From: Streptomyces sp. NBC_00162
Lineage (GTDB): Bacteria > Actinomycetota > Actinomycetes > Streptomycetales > Streptomycetaceae
NCBI RefSeq assembly: GCF_024611995.1
Contig: NZ_CP102509.1
Coordinates: 3,906,001-3,970,000 of the forward strand
Direction of reading: 5' to 3'
Length of the DNA: 64,000 nt
Position 1 is the first letter of the stretch, and each line of letters begins with the position of its first letter. The notes below the pieces were generated by a model. It had not been told where the DNA came from. It saw only the letters and a program-made list of their open reading frames with translations, and did not search any database. Of this stretch, positions 25,888 to 37,066 are shown piece by piece. The translations under genes and the position numbers were made by a program.

Positions 25888-27057
25888 ATGACCACGACCC
25901 ATGACCTCCCCGACAACGACCGGCCGCCCCCCGTCCGCGCCGTCTTCAGTGCCGTGACGTGGAAGGAGATCGCCTACCTGGTGAGCAACCTGCCGCTGGC
26001 GATGGTCGGATTCCTTTATGCGGTTGTCATGGTTGTGGGAACGGGCGGTCTGTCCGTGACCGCGATCGGACTTCCACTGCTCGCATGTGGTCTCTGGTTG
26101 TCTCGGCAGTTGGGACGGCTGGACCGGGCACGGGCCCGGTCGCTCCTGGGCGTACGGGTGGACGAGCCGACGCCGATACCCGGCCCGCGGCGGGCGGGCG
26201 GGTTCTTCCCCTGGCTGTGGACGAGCATCAAGGACCCGGTCGGCTGGCGGACGGTGCTGTACCAGCTGGTCCGGCTCCCGTGGGGAGTGCTCACCTTCAC
26301 GGTAGCTCTGGCCGGGCTGTTCGTGCTGTGGCCGGTGCTGCCGTATCTGGTGCGCATGCTCGCGAACGCGGACCGGGCGATGGTGCGGGGTCTGTTGTCG
26401 CCCTCCGACGGCCTGGAACGGCGGATCGCGGAGCTGGAGTCGGACCGGGGCGTGGTGGTCGACACCGCGGCGGCCGACCTGCGGCGCATCGAGCGGGATC
26501 TGCACGACGGGGCGCAGGCGCGGCTGGTGGCCCTGGCCATGGGGCTGGGCCTGGCGAAGGAGAAGCTGCTGGAGGACCCGGAGGGCGCGGCGGCGATGGT
26601 CGACGAGGCCCACGGCGAGGTGAAGCTGGCGCTCCAGGAGCTACGGGACCTCGCGCGCGGGATCCATCCGGCGGTGCTGACCGACCGGGGCCTGGACGCG
26701 GCGCTGTCCTCGGTGGCGGCGCGGTGCGTGGTGCCGGTGAAGGTGGCGGTGGATCTGCCGGCGCGGCCGGCGGAGGCGATCGAGGGGATCTCGTACTTCG
26801 TGGTGTCGGAGCTGCTGCAGAACGTGAGCAAGCACGCGCAGGCGCGGGGCGCGAGCGTGGAGGTGTGGCGGGCGGGGGAACGGCTGCTGATCCGGGTGTC
26901 GGACGACGGGCGCGGTGGCGCGCGGATGTCCGGGGGGACCGGGATGGCGGGGCTCGCGGAGCGGTTGGGGGCGGTGGACGGGGTCTTCGTCGTGGACTCT
27001 CCCGAGGGGGCGGGGACGGTGGTGACGGCGGAGCTGCCGTGGCGCGGCCGCGGGTAG
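25888..27057 (+). CDS. Two-component sensor histidine kinase, HisKA_3 type (paralogue 1)
   Basis: A 389-residue membrane kinase. The N-terminal sensor half has hydrophobic segments near residues 30-70 and 130-160, matching the putative-sensor domain of NarL-type actinobacterial kinases. The dimerisation and phosphoacceptor region reads RRIERDLHDGAQARLVALAM with His206. The ATPase domain follows: ELLQNVSKHAQARGASV is the N box and DDGRGGARMSGGTGMAGLAERL the G boxes. It divides its promoter region with nuoA2. A close paralogue follows 282 bases on, then one response regulator; the pair probably share that partner. Confidence 0.92.
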   Translation: MTTTHDLPDNDRPPPVRAVFSAVTWKEIAYLVSNLPLAMVGFLYAVVMVVGTGGLSVTAIGLPLLACGLWLSRQLGRLDRARARSLLGVRVDEPTPIPGPRRAGGFFPWLWTSIKDPVGWRTVLYQLVRLPWGVLTFTVALAGLFVLWPVLPYLVRMLANADRAMVRGLLSPSDGLERRIAELESDRGVVVDTAAADLRRIERDLHDGAQARLVALAMGLGLAKEKLLEDPEGAAAMVDEAHGEVKLALQELRDLARGIHPAVLTDRGLDAALSSVAARCVVPVKVAVDLPARPAEAIEGISYFVVSELLQNVSKHAQARGASVEVWRAGERLLIRVSDDGRGGARMSGGTGMAGLAERLGAVDGVFVVDSPEGAGTVVTAELPWRGRG

Positions 27058-27137
27058 CCGGGGTCAGGGTTGGGATCGGGACTCCCGTCCGGGGCGGACG
27101 GGGGTCCCGGTTGCGTTTCCGGGCGCGGCCCGGCTGC

Positions 27138-27230
27138 CGGGGCTCCGCCCCGAACCCCGCGCCTCAAACGCCGGCGCGGCTGGATGGGGCGGCGTAGGGC
27201 TGGAGTGGCCCAGGCGCGGCTGGATTGGGC
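27138..27230. repeat. Intergenic palindromic/GC repeat of a type common in Streptomyces
   Basis: Contains a GGGGCTCCGCCCC hairpin (27139-27151), the string CGCCTCAAACGCCGGCG (27159-27176 region), and two copies of an 18-base segment (27173-27190 and 27213-27230) differing by one base. I recall the same hairpin plus TCAAACGCCGG plus GGCTGGAT string in many Streptomyces intergenic regions. Its function is not known to me. It may act as the terminator of kinase gene 1. Confidence 0.6.
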
Positions 27231-27236
27231 CGGGGT

Positions 27237-27248
27237 GGGGTTAACCCC
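27237..27248. promoter_or_regulatory. GGGGTTAACCCC palindrome before kinase gene 2
   Basis: A perfect 12-base palindrome, 92 bases upstream of the second kinase gene. Flanks resemble those of the element at 25815-25826 (GGGT before it, CCGGTGCAG after it, against CCGTTCACAG). Two matching sites ahead of two paralogous kinase genes suggest a shared regulator, perhaps autoregulation. Confidence 0.5.
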
Positions 27249-27339
27249 CCGGTGCAGAGGCCGACACGCCGCATGGTTCGGCGGGGTGGGGGGCGACAGG
27301 GTGGAGGGGTAGCGCGGAGACGGAAGGGCGGGTCGGGAC

Positions 27340-28647
27340 ATGGACGACGGCAAGGGCACGGGCAGTGACAGTGGCTTCGGGGCGGTGGTGCGGGCTCCCG
27401 TCGCGCGGCGGACCTGGCGCGAGTTCGGGTACCTGCTGATCGGGCTGCCGCTGAGCATCCTGTACTTCTCGCTGGCCCTCGCCGGCCTGAGCTCCGGCGC
27501 CGGGCTGCTCGTCACCTTCCTAGGGGTTCCGGTCCTCGCCGGTGTGCTCGCCATGTGCCGCGGGTTCGGCCGTCTGGAGCGGACCCGGGTGCGCGTCCTG
27601 CTCGGGACCGACATCGCCGATCCGGCGCCGATCCGGGCCAGGAAGCGCGGGGCCCTTTCCGCGATGGGGGCGCTGCTCAAGAGCGGGAGCGCCTGGCGGC
27701 ACGTGCTGTACTGCGTGATCCACTTCCCGTGGGCGGTCTTCGGCTTCTGCGTGGCGCTGGTGTTCTGGGCGTCCGGGTGGGCCTACCTGCTGTATCCGCT
27801 CTGGTTCTGGGTCTTCCCGGCCTACACCGACCAGCCCGGGCTTCAGCTCTTCCAGAACGGCGACTACTCCTTCTATCTCGACTCCCCCGCCGAGATCGCC
27901 CTCACCTGCCTGGTCGGGCTGGCCTTCACCCTCGCAACCCCGTGGGTGATCCGGGCGCTGACCACCGTCGACCGGGTGATGGTCGGCGGGCTGCTCGGGC
28001 CGTCCCGGCTGGCCACCCGCGTGACCGAGCTGGAGTCCGACCGCGGGGTGGTCGTGGACACCGCGGCCGCCGACCTGCGGCGCATCGAGCGGGATCTGCA
28101 CGACGGGGCACAGGCCCGGCTGGTTGCCCTGGCGATGGACCTGGGGCTGGCGAAGGAGAAGGCGACCGAGGATCCCGCTGCCGCCGCCCGGATGGTGGAC
28201 GAGGCCCACGGAGAGGTGAAGATCGCCCTCCAGGAGCTGCGCGACCTGGCCCGCGGGATCCACCCGGCGGTGCTGACCGACCGGGGCCTGGACGCGGCGC
28301 TGTCCTCGGTGGCCTCGCGGTGTGCCGTTCCGGTACGGGTGACCGTGGACCTCCCGGCCCGGCCGACGGCGGCGATCGAGGGGATCGCGTACTTCACGGT
28401 CTCGGAGCTGCTGCAGAACATCAGCAAGCACGCGCGGGCACAGGTCGCGAGCGTGGAGATGTGGAAGTCCGGGGAGCGGCTGCTGATCCAGGTCGCCGAC
28501 GACGGCCGGGGCGGGGCGAGCGTCGGGGAGGGGACCGGGCTGGCGGGGCTGGCCGAGCGGCTGGACGCCGTGGACGGGGTCCTGGTCGTCGACTCCCCCG
28601 CCGGTGTGGGGACCACGGTGACCGCCGAGCTCCCCTGGCGGGCGTGA
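27340..28647 (+). CDS. Two-component sensor histidine kinase, HisKA_3 type (paralogue 2)
   Basis: A 435-residue paralogue of the preceding kinase. From residue 228 to the end the two are nearly identical in sequence (ELESDRGVVVDTAAADLRRI, His254 in ERDLHDGAQARL, then ISKHARAQVASVEMWKSGER and GLAGLAERLDAVDG). The N-terminal sensor domain differs more and holds an additional extracytoplasmic-looking stretch (YTDQPGLQLFQNGDYSFYLD near residues 163-182), so it may sense a different cue. It lies 237 bases before the response regulator. Confidence 0.92.
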   Translation: MDDGKGTGSDSGFGAVVRAPVARRTWREFGYLLIGLPLSILYFSLALAGLSSGAGLLVTFLGVPVLAGVLAMCRGFGRLERTRVRVLLGTDIADPAPIRARKRGALSAMGALLKSGSAWRHVLYCVIHFPWAVFGFCVALVFWASGWAYLLYPLWFWVFPAYTDQPGLQLFQNGDYSFYLDSPAEIALTCLVGLAFTLATPWVIRALTTVDRVMVGGLLGPSRLATRVTELESDRGVVVDTAAADLRRIERDLHDGAQARLVALAMDLGLAKEKATEDPAAAARMVDEAHGEVKIALQELRDLARGIHPAVLTDRGLDAALSSVASRCAVPVRVTVDLPARPTAAIEGIAYFTVSELLQNISKHARAQVASVEMWKSGERLLIQVADDGRGGASVGEGTGLAGLAERLDAVDGVLVVDSPAGVGTTVTAELPWRA

Positions 28648-28655
28648 ACGGCTGG

Positions 28656-28721
28656 CGGCGACCGCGACCGCGACCGCGACATAGCGGCGCCACGACGTCA
28701 CGACGTCACGACGTCACGACG
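28656..28721. repeat. Two short tandem repeats between kinase 2 and response regulator
   Basis: GCGACC runs 3.7 times at about 28657-28680, and CACGACGT runs just under four times at 28691-28721. Both lie in the leader of the response regulator gene, so slippage could alter spacing there. Confidence 0.75.
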
Positions 28722-28884
28722 AGGTCCGGGCCGAGCGGCCCGGACCCGTCCGTTTTCACCGCGTGCGAAAACTCCCCCCGGGCACCCACCCGTTGTCCCG
28801 GCTCTGCCTGGATCCGGCCTCGAGGCTGGGATGCTTGGCTGAGCCAGGGAGTGCGGGATGAGTGGACGCGGGAGCTGCTGAATC

Positions 28885-29556
28885 GTGGAAGACAGGGTGC
28901 GGGTGGTCATCGCCGAGGATTCGGTGCTGCTGCGGGAGGGCCTGACCCGGCTGCTGACCGATCGGGGGCATGACGTCGTGGCGGGCGTCGGGGACGCGGA
29001 AGCCCTGATCAAGACCGTGTCGGACCTGGCGGCTCAGGACGAGCTGCCGGATGTGGTGGTGGCCGACGTACGGATGCCGCCGACGCACACCGACGAGGGC
29101 GTACGGGCCGCCGTACGGCTGCGCCGCGAATATCCCGGGATCGGGGTGCTCGTGCTGTCGCAGTACGTGGAGGAGCAGTACGCCACCGAACTGCTGGCCG
29201 GTTCCACCACCGGGGTGGGGTACCTGCTCAAGGACCGGGTGGCCGAGGTACGAGAGTTCCTGGACGCGGTGGTCCGGGTGGCACGGGGCGGTACCGCCCT
29301 GGACCCCGAGGTCGTCGCCCAGCTGCTCGGCCGCAGCCGGAAGCAGGACGTGCTGGCGGGGCTGACGCCGCGCGAGCGCGAGGTACTGGGCCTGATGGCC
29401 GAAGGACGCACCAATTCCGCCGTGGCGAAGCAGCTTGTCGTGAGCGACGGAGCGGTGGAGAAGCACGTCAGCAACATCTTCATGAAGCTGGGTCTGTCGC
29501 CGAGTGACGGGGATCACCGGCGTGTACTGGCCGTTCTCACCTATCTCAAATCATGA
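28885..29556 (+). CDS. NarL/LuxR-type response regulator
   Basis: A 223-residue regulator starting at GTG. The receiver domain has the acidic pocket (IAEDS, residues 9-13), phosphoacceptor Asp61 in VVVADVRMP, and the conserved Lys in YLLKDRV. The C-terminal LuxR helix-turn-helix is complete: TPREREVLGLMAEGRTNSAV, then AKQLVVSDGAVEKHVSNIFM. It is presumably phosphorylated by both preceding kinases. A CTGACA-CTC-TGTCAG palindrome lies just past its stop and ahead of korA. Targets are unknown; nuoA2, korA and the kinase genes are the nearest candidates. Confidence 0.92.
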   Translation: MEDRVRVVIAEDSVLLREGLTRLLTDRGHDVVAGVGDAEALIKTVSDLAAQDELPDVVVADVRMPPTHTDEGVRAAVRLRREYPGIGVLVLSQYVEEQYATELLAGSTTGVGYLLKDRVAEVREFLDAVVRVARGGTALDPEVVAQLLGRSRKQDVLAGLTPREREVLGLMAEGRTNSAVAKQLVVSDGAVEKHVSNIFMKLGLSPSDGDHRRVLAVLTYLKS

Positions 29557-29560
29557 TCGA

Positions 29561-29575
29561 CTGACACTCTGTCAG
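29561..29575. promoter_or_regulatory. CTGACA-N3-TGTCAG palindrome upstream of korA
   Basis: Perfect 6-3-6 inverted repeat, 5 bases past the response regulator stop and 127 bases before the korA start. Too short and U-poor for a terminator, so an operator is more likely. No regulator is assigned. Confidence 0.4.
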
Positions 29576-29701
29576 ATAAGGCATACCGGTCGGGCTGTCT
29601 CGAAGGGCGGTCCAACGGTCCAGAATGTGGCCGCCCCCGGAGAGCTGACCGACGTAGGGTTGGTTCTGGGGGTGCCCACGCCTCGAAGGAGGTCCAGTTC
29701 A

Positions 29702-32705
<3,004 letters not shown>

Positions 32706-32736
32706 CCCGCACCCCGTAACCCGTACGACGCGTGAA

Positions 32737-32774
32737 ACCGGAGCCCGGATCTCCCAGGAGATCCGGGCTCCGGT
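32737..32774 (+). terminator. Terminator behind korAB
   Basis: Perfect 18-base inverted repeat, 32737-32754 with 32757-32774 (arm starts ACCGGAGCCCGG). One of the strongest hairpins in the window. No U run follows. Confidence 0.85.
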
Positions 32775-32800
32775 GCATGGCGACACTCTCGACCCTGAAT

Positions 32801-32813
32801 ACTTTCTAAAAGT
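32801..32813. promoter_or_regulatory. ACTTT-CTA-AAAGT palindrome upstream of QorB-like gene
   Basis: A 5-3-5 palindrome in a locally AT-rich patch, 51 bases before the reductase ATG, followed by TTAGCGCTTACC. Relatives of this reductase are often controlled by HxlR regulators; none is adjacent here. Candidate operator or promoter. Confidence 0.4.
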
Positions 32814-32863
32814 TAGCGCTTACCGTAGGGTGGTGTTATCGCCACCTCACGAGGAGAGCAATC

Positions 32864-33718
32864 ATGAGCATCGTCGTCACCGCCGCCACCGGAGCCCTCG
32901 GCCGTCTCGTCGTCGACGAGCTCCTGGAACGGGTCCCGGCCGACCGCGTCGCCGTCGTCGTCCGCGACCGGGAGAAGGCCGCCGACCTGGCCGGACGCGG
33001 GGTCGAGGTACGCGTCGCCGACTACGACGACCCGGCCGCCCTGGCCGACGCCTTCCGGGCCGGCGACCGCGTGCTGCTGATCTCCGGCAACGAGATCGGC
33101 CGCCGCGTCGCCCAGCACACCGCCGTACTGAAGGCCGCACAGGCGGCGGGCGTGGCGCAGCTCGCCTACACCGGCATCCTCGGCGGCCCCGAGGCCGATT
33201 TCGACCTGGCGGCCGAGCACACGGCCACCGAGCAGGCCATCCTCGAGTCCGGGATCCCGTACACCTTCCTGCGCAACGGCTGGTACCACGAGAACTACAC
33301 GCGCGAGCTGCCCACCGTCCTGGAGCACGGCGCCGTCGTCGCCAGCTCCGGCGAGGGCCGGATCGCCTCGGCGGCGCGGGCCGACTACGCGGCCGCCGCG
33401 GCCGCCGTGCTCACCGGGGAGGGCCACCTGAACCGGGTCTACGAGCTCTCCGGCGACACCGCCTGGAGCCTGACGGAGTACGCGGCCGAGCTGTCGGCGC
33501 AGACCGGCAAGGAGATCGCCTACTCCGGGGTCCCGGCGCACGAGCACCTGGCGATCCTGACCGGCGCCGGAGTGCCCGAGGGCTTCGCCGCGATCATCGT
33601 CGACGTGAACGCGGCGATCGCGCGCGGCCGGCTGGCCGGGACCAGCGGGGACCTGGCCCGGCTGATCGGGCGGCCGACGACCCCGGTGTCGGAGGCGATC
33701 GCCGCCGCCCTGGCCTGA
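32864..33718 (+). CDS. NmrA/QorB-like NAD(P)H quinone reductase
   Basis: A 284-residue atypical SDR. The N terminus MSIVVTAATGALGRLVVDEL holds the GxxGxxG cofactor motif, with VRDREKA as NADP-binding basic patch. Downstream stretches VAQLAYTGILGG near residue 98, GIPYTFLRNGWYHENY near residue 126 and LSGDTAWSLTEYAAELSAQT match QorB/YtfG (quinone oxidoreductase 2). GAGGAG lies 9-10 bases upstream of the ATG. It stands alone. Reduction of quinones or azo-like electrophiles is plausible, but the substrate is unknown. Confidence 0.85.
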   Translation: MSIVVTAATGALGRLVVDELLERVPADRVAVVVRDREKAADLAGRGVEVRVADYDDPAALADAFRAGDRVLLISGNEIGRRVAQHTAVLKAAQAAGVAQLAYTGILGGPEADFDLAAEHTATEQAILESGIPYTFLRNGWYHENYTRELPTVLEHGAVVASSGEGRIASAARADYAAAAAAVLTGEGHLNRVYELSGDTAWSLTEYAAELSAQTGKEIAYSGVPAHEHLAILTGAGVPEGFAAIIVDVNAAIARGRLAGTSGDLARLIGRPTTPVSEAIAAALA

Positions 33719-33749
33719 CCGCCGCCGCTGCCCTCCGGGGGTTTCACTC

Positions 33750-33788
33750 AGATGTCATGAGTATCTCGTGTTGACGGGCATGACATCT
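33750..33788. promoter_or_regulatory. Perfect 10-base inverted repeat around a -35-like box, upstream of rarD-like gene
   Basis: AGATGTCATG (33750-33759) is repeated inverted as CATGACATCT (33779-33788). The loop contains TTGACG (33771-33776), and a TACCGT or TACGGC follows at promoter distance. The layout looks like an operator looped over a sigma-70 type promoter 55 bases before the GTG start. A transcribed hairpin is the alternative. Confidence 0.55.
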
Positions 33789-33842
33789 GGCCCGTACGGC
33801 GCTACCGTCGTGAGGTTGGCTGAAAGTCGTACAGGAGGCCCC

Positions 33843-34817
33843 GTGAAGGCAGAGACCGACCAGCGCGCGGGTTTGTTCTACGGATTCGGCGCGTATGGAA
33901 TGTGGGGGCTGGTCCCCCTTTTCTGGCCGCTGCTCCAGCCCTCGGGCGCCATCGAGATCCTGGCCCACCGCATGGTGTGGTCCCTGGCCGTGGTCGGGCT
34001 GGCCCTGCTCGCGCTGCGCCGCTGGGGCTGGATACGGGAGCTGCTGCGCGAGCCCCGCAAGCTCGGGCTGACCACGCTCGCCGCCTCGGTGATCACCGTG
34101 AACTGGGGCCTGTACATCTGGTCCGTCAACAACGGCCACGTCGTCGAGGCGAGCCTCGGCTACTTCATCAATCCGCTGGTCAGCATCGCGATGGGCGTAC
34201 TGGTGCTCGGTGAGCGGCTGCGCCGCGCGCAGTGGGTGGCGGTCGGCATCAGCTTCGCCGCGGTGCTGGTGCTCGCCATCGGCTACGGGCGGCCGCCGTG
34301 GATCTCGCTGGTCCTGGCCTGCTCCTTCGCGACGTACGGGCTGATCAAGAAGAAGCTCAACATGGGCGGGCTGGAGTCGCTGACCGCCGAGACGGCCGTA
34401 CTGTTCCTGCCCGCCCTCGGCTACCTGCTGTGGCTGGGTGCGCAGGGCCAGTCCACCTTCACCTCGCAGGGCACTGGACACTCGCTCCTGCTGGCCTCGA
34501 CCGGACTCGTCACCGCGATCCCGCTGGTGCTCTTCGGGGCGGCGGCGATCCGGGTCCCGCTGTCCACCCTCGGACTGCTCCAGTACATGGCCCCGGTGTT
34601 CCAGTTCGGGCTCGGCGTCCTCTACTTCCACGAGGCGATGCCGCCCGAGCGCTGGGCCGGATTCTCCCTGGTGTGGGCCGCGCTCGCGCTCCTGACCTGG
34701 GACGCACTGCGCAGGGCGCGCCGCTCCCGGGCCGCGCTCGCCGTGGCGGCGGCCACCGTCGCGGTGCCGGCCCGCGAGCCCGCGCAGGAGCCCGCGCCGG
34801 GCCCGAGCAGGGCCTGA
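33843..34817 (+). CDS. RarD-family EamA transporter
   Basis: A 324-residue, ten-helix membrane protein. The N terminus matches RarD: FYGFGAYGMWGLVPLFWPLL, then EILAHRMVWSL, then SVITVNWGLYIWSVNNGHVV, and EASLGYFINPLVSIAMGVLV. EamA family members export metabolites; RarD itself is named for chloramphenicol sensitivity but its substrate is unproven. Start is GTG with AGGAGG close upstream. The last 30 residues are an Ala/Pro-rich cytosolic tail. A good terminator follows. Confidence 0.9.
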   Translation: MKAETDQRAGLFYGFGAYGMWGLVPLFWPLLQPSGAIEILAHRMVWSLAVVGLALLALRRWGWIRELLREPRKLGLTTLAASVITVNWGLYIWSVNNGHVVEASLGYFINPLVSIAMGVLVLGERLRRAQWVAVGISFAAVLVLAIGYGRPPWISLVLACSFATYGLIKKKLNMGGLESLTAETAVLFLPALGYLLWLGAQGQSTFTSQGTGHSLLLASTGLVTAIPLVLFGAAAIRVPLSTLGLLQYMAPVFQFGLGVLYFHEAMPPERWAGFSLVWAALALLTWDALRRARRSRAALAVAAATVAVPAREPAQEPAPGPSRA

Positions 34818-34849
34818 GCAGAGCCCGCACCAGCGGGCACCCGACCCCC

Positions 34850-34886
34850 ACGATCCCCGTTACGGAACCCCCGTAGCGGGGATCGT
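34850..34886 (+). terminator. Terminator behind rarD-like gene
   Basis: ACGATCCCCG-T-TACGG / CCGTA-G-CGGGGATCGT stem followed by CCGTTTTCC. Near-perfect 16-base pairing with a short U run. Confidence 0.85.
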
Positions 34887-34924
34887 CCGTTTTCCGAACT
34901 GCCCTGACCGAATTGTGGTCTTGA

Positions 34925-36349
<1,425 letters not shown>

Positions 36350-36360
36350 GGCTGCCGGTC

Positions 36361-36759
36361 CTAGCCGCGCGAGGCGGGCTGCGGGTCCTGTATGCGGGCC
36401 CGCAGCTCCTCGGCCACCGCCCCGATGTCCGCGAGGCCCAGCTTCGCCGCCTCGACCAGATCACCCAGGACTTCGGGCGAGGGCAGCTGCTTGGCCCCGG
36501 CCACGCGCAGGTACGAGCGGGTCGCGGCGGCGGCGTAGAACTCGTTCATCGGGGATTCCAGCGCCGGGCACACCGCGAGGGTGTGCAGAAACGCGGCGGC
36601 CCGCCACGCGGTGTCCGGGGCGGGCTGTTCGGGCACCAGGACGAGGTCGTTCTGGTGCCGGGCGACCGCGGCGGCCACCCCGGAGGGGTCCCAGACGGCG
36701 GGATCGGACGGGAGATGGTGGGCCAGAGCGGTCCAGGCCCACTCCATGGTGATCTTCAA
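36361..36759 (-). CDS. Fic/Doc-like toxin component, degenerate active-site motif
   Basis: A 132-residue helical protein. It resembles the short Streptomyces 'fic family toxin component' group: DTAWRAAAFLHTLAVCPALE then ATRSYLRVAG aligns with the Doc core, in which a His-x-Phe-x-D/N-x-N-K/R loop normally follows that helix. Here that position reads CPALESPMNEF, so catalytic His and Asn-Lys appear missing. Its TTG start overlaps the antitoxin stop (TTGA); an ATG at 36747 is an alternative. The coupling to a ribbon-helix-helix gene supports a toxin-antitoxin module, though this toxin may act differently from Doc or be inert. Confidence 0.65.
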   Translation of the reverse strand: MKITMEWAWTALAHHLPSDPAVWDPSGVAAAVARHQNDLVLVPEQPAPDTAWRAAAFLHTLAVCPALESPMNEFYAAAATRSYLRVAGAKQLPSPEVLGDLVEAAKLGLADIGAVAEELRARIQDPQPASRG

Positions 36760-36959
36760 TTGCCGAACCGCTCCTGGAAGTAGCTCCAGTGGTCGGCGAA
36801 CTCCTCTATGCCGGACAGGAAGTTCTTCCGGTCCTCGTCGAGTTCGCGTTCCGTGACCTCGGTGATCAGCGCGGTGACCGTCGTCCCCAGCGCCGCCGCG
36901 CGCGCCTTCAGGCGTTCATGGAACTCTTCGTCCAGGCGGATGGTGACGTGTCTCGACAT
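36756..36959 (-). CDS. Ribbon-helix-helix antitoxin
   Basis: A 67-residue protein. Residues 1-43 form a ribbon-helix-helix DNA-binding fold (HVTIRLDEEFHERLKARAAA, then LGTTVTALITEVTEREL); the acidic/aromatic C terminus (SGIEEFADHWSYFQERFGN) is the expected toxin-binding tail. The ATG at 36959 is chosen because the upstream frame is not protein-like. No clear ribosome site precedes it, so a leaderless message is possible. A perfect palindrome 9 bases upstream is the likely autoregulatory operator. Confidence 0.82.
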   Translation of the reverse strand: MSRHVTIRLDEEFHERLKARAAALGTTVTALITEVTERELDEDRKNFLSGIEEFADHWSYFQERFGN

Positions 36960-36968
36960 GCTCAACAC

Positions 36969-36990
36969 CGTACAGCGGCCCTGCTGTACG
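36969..36990. promoter_or_regulatory. Operator of the toxin-antitoxin pair
   Basis: Perfect inverted repeat CGTACAGC-N6-GCTGTACG, ending 9 bases before the antitoxin ATG. Position and symmetry fit binding by the ribbon-helix-helix antitoxin and repression of its own promoter. Confidence 0.75.
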
Positions 36991-37007
36991 CAGGACGGGA
37001 ATGCCGG

Positions 37008-37042
37008 AAGGGTGGGCAGGGACACAGTCCCCGCCCACCCTT
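37008..37042 (-). terminator. Terminator behind LolA-like gene
   Basis: AAGGGTGGGC-A-GGGAC / GTCCC-C-GCCCACCCTT pairing around a 3-base loop. It lies 25 bases past the stop of the minus-strand LolA-like gene and insulates the toxin-antitoxin promoter. Confidence 0.8.
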
Positions 37043-37066
37043 CGGACGTTCGAATTGCCTGGCGGA

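Noticed and set aside
27173..27230. CRISPR-like direct repeats
   Set aside because: Only two copies, 40 bases apart, GC-rich and without cas genes; no CRISPR array was seen anywhere in the window.
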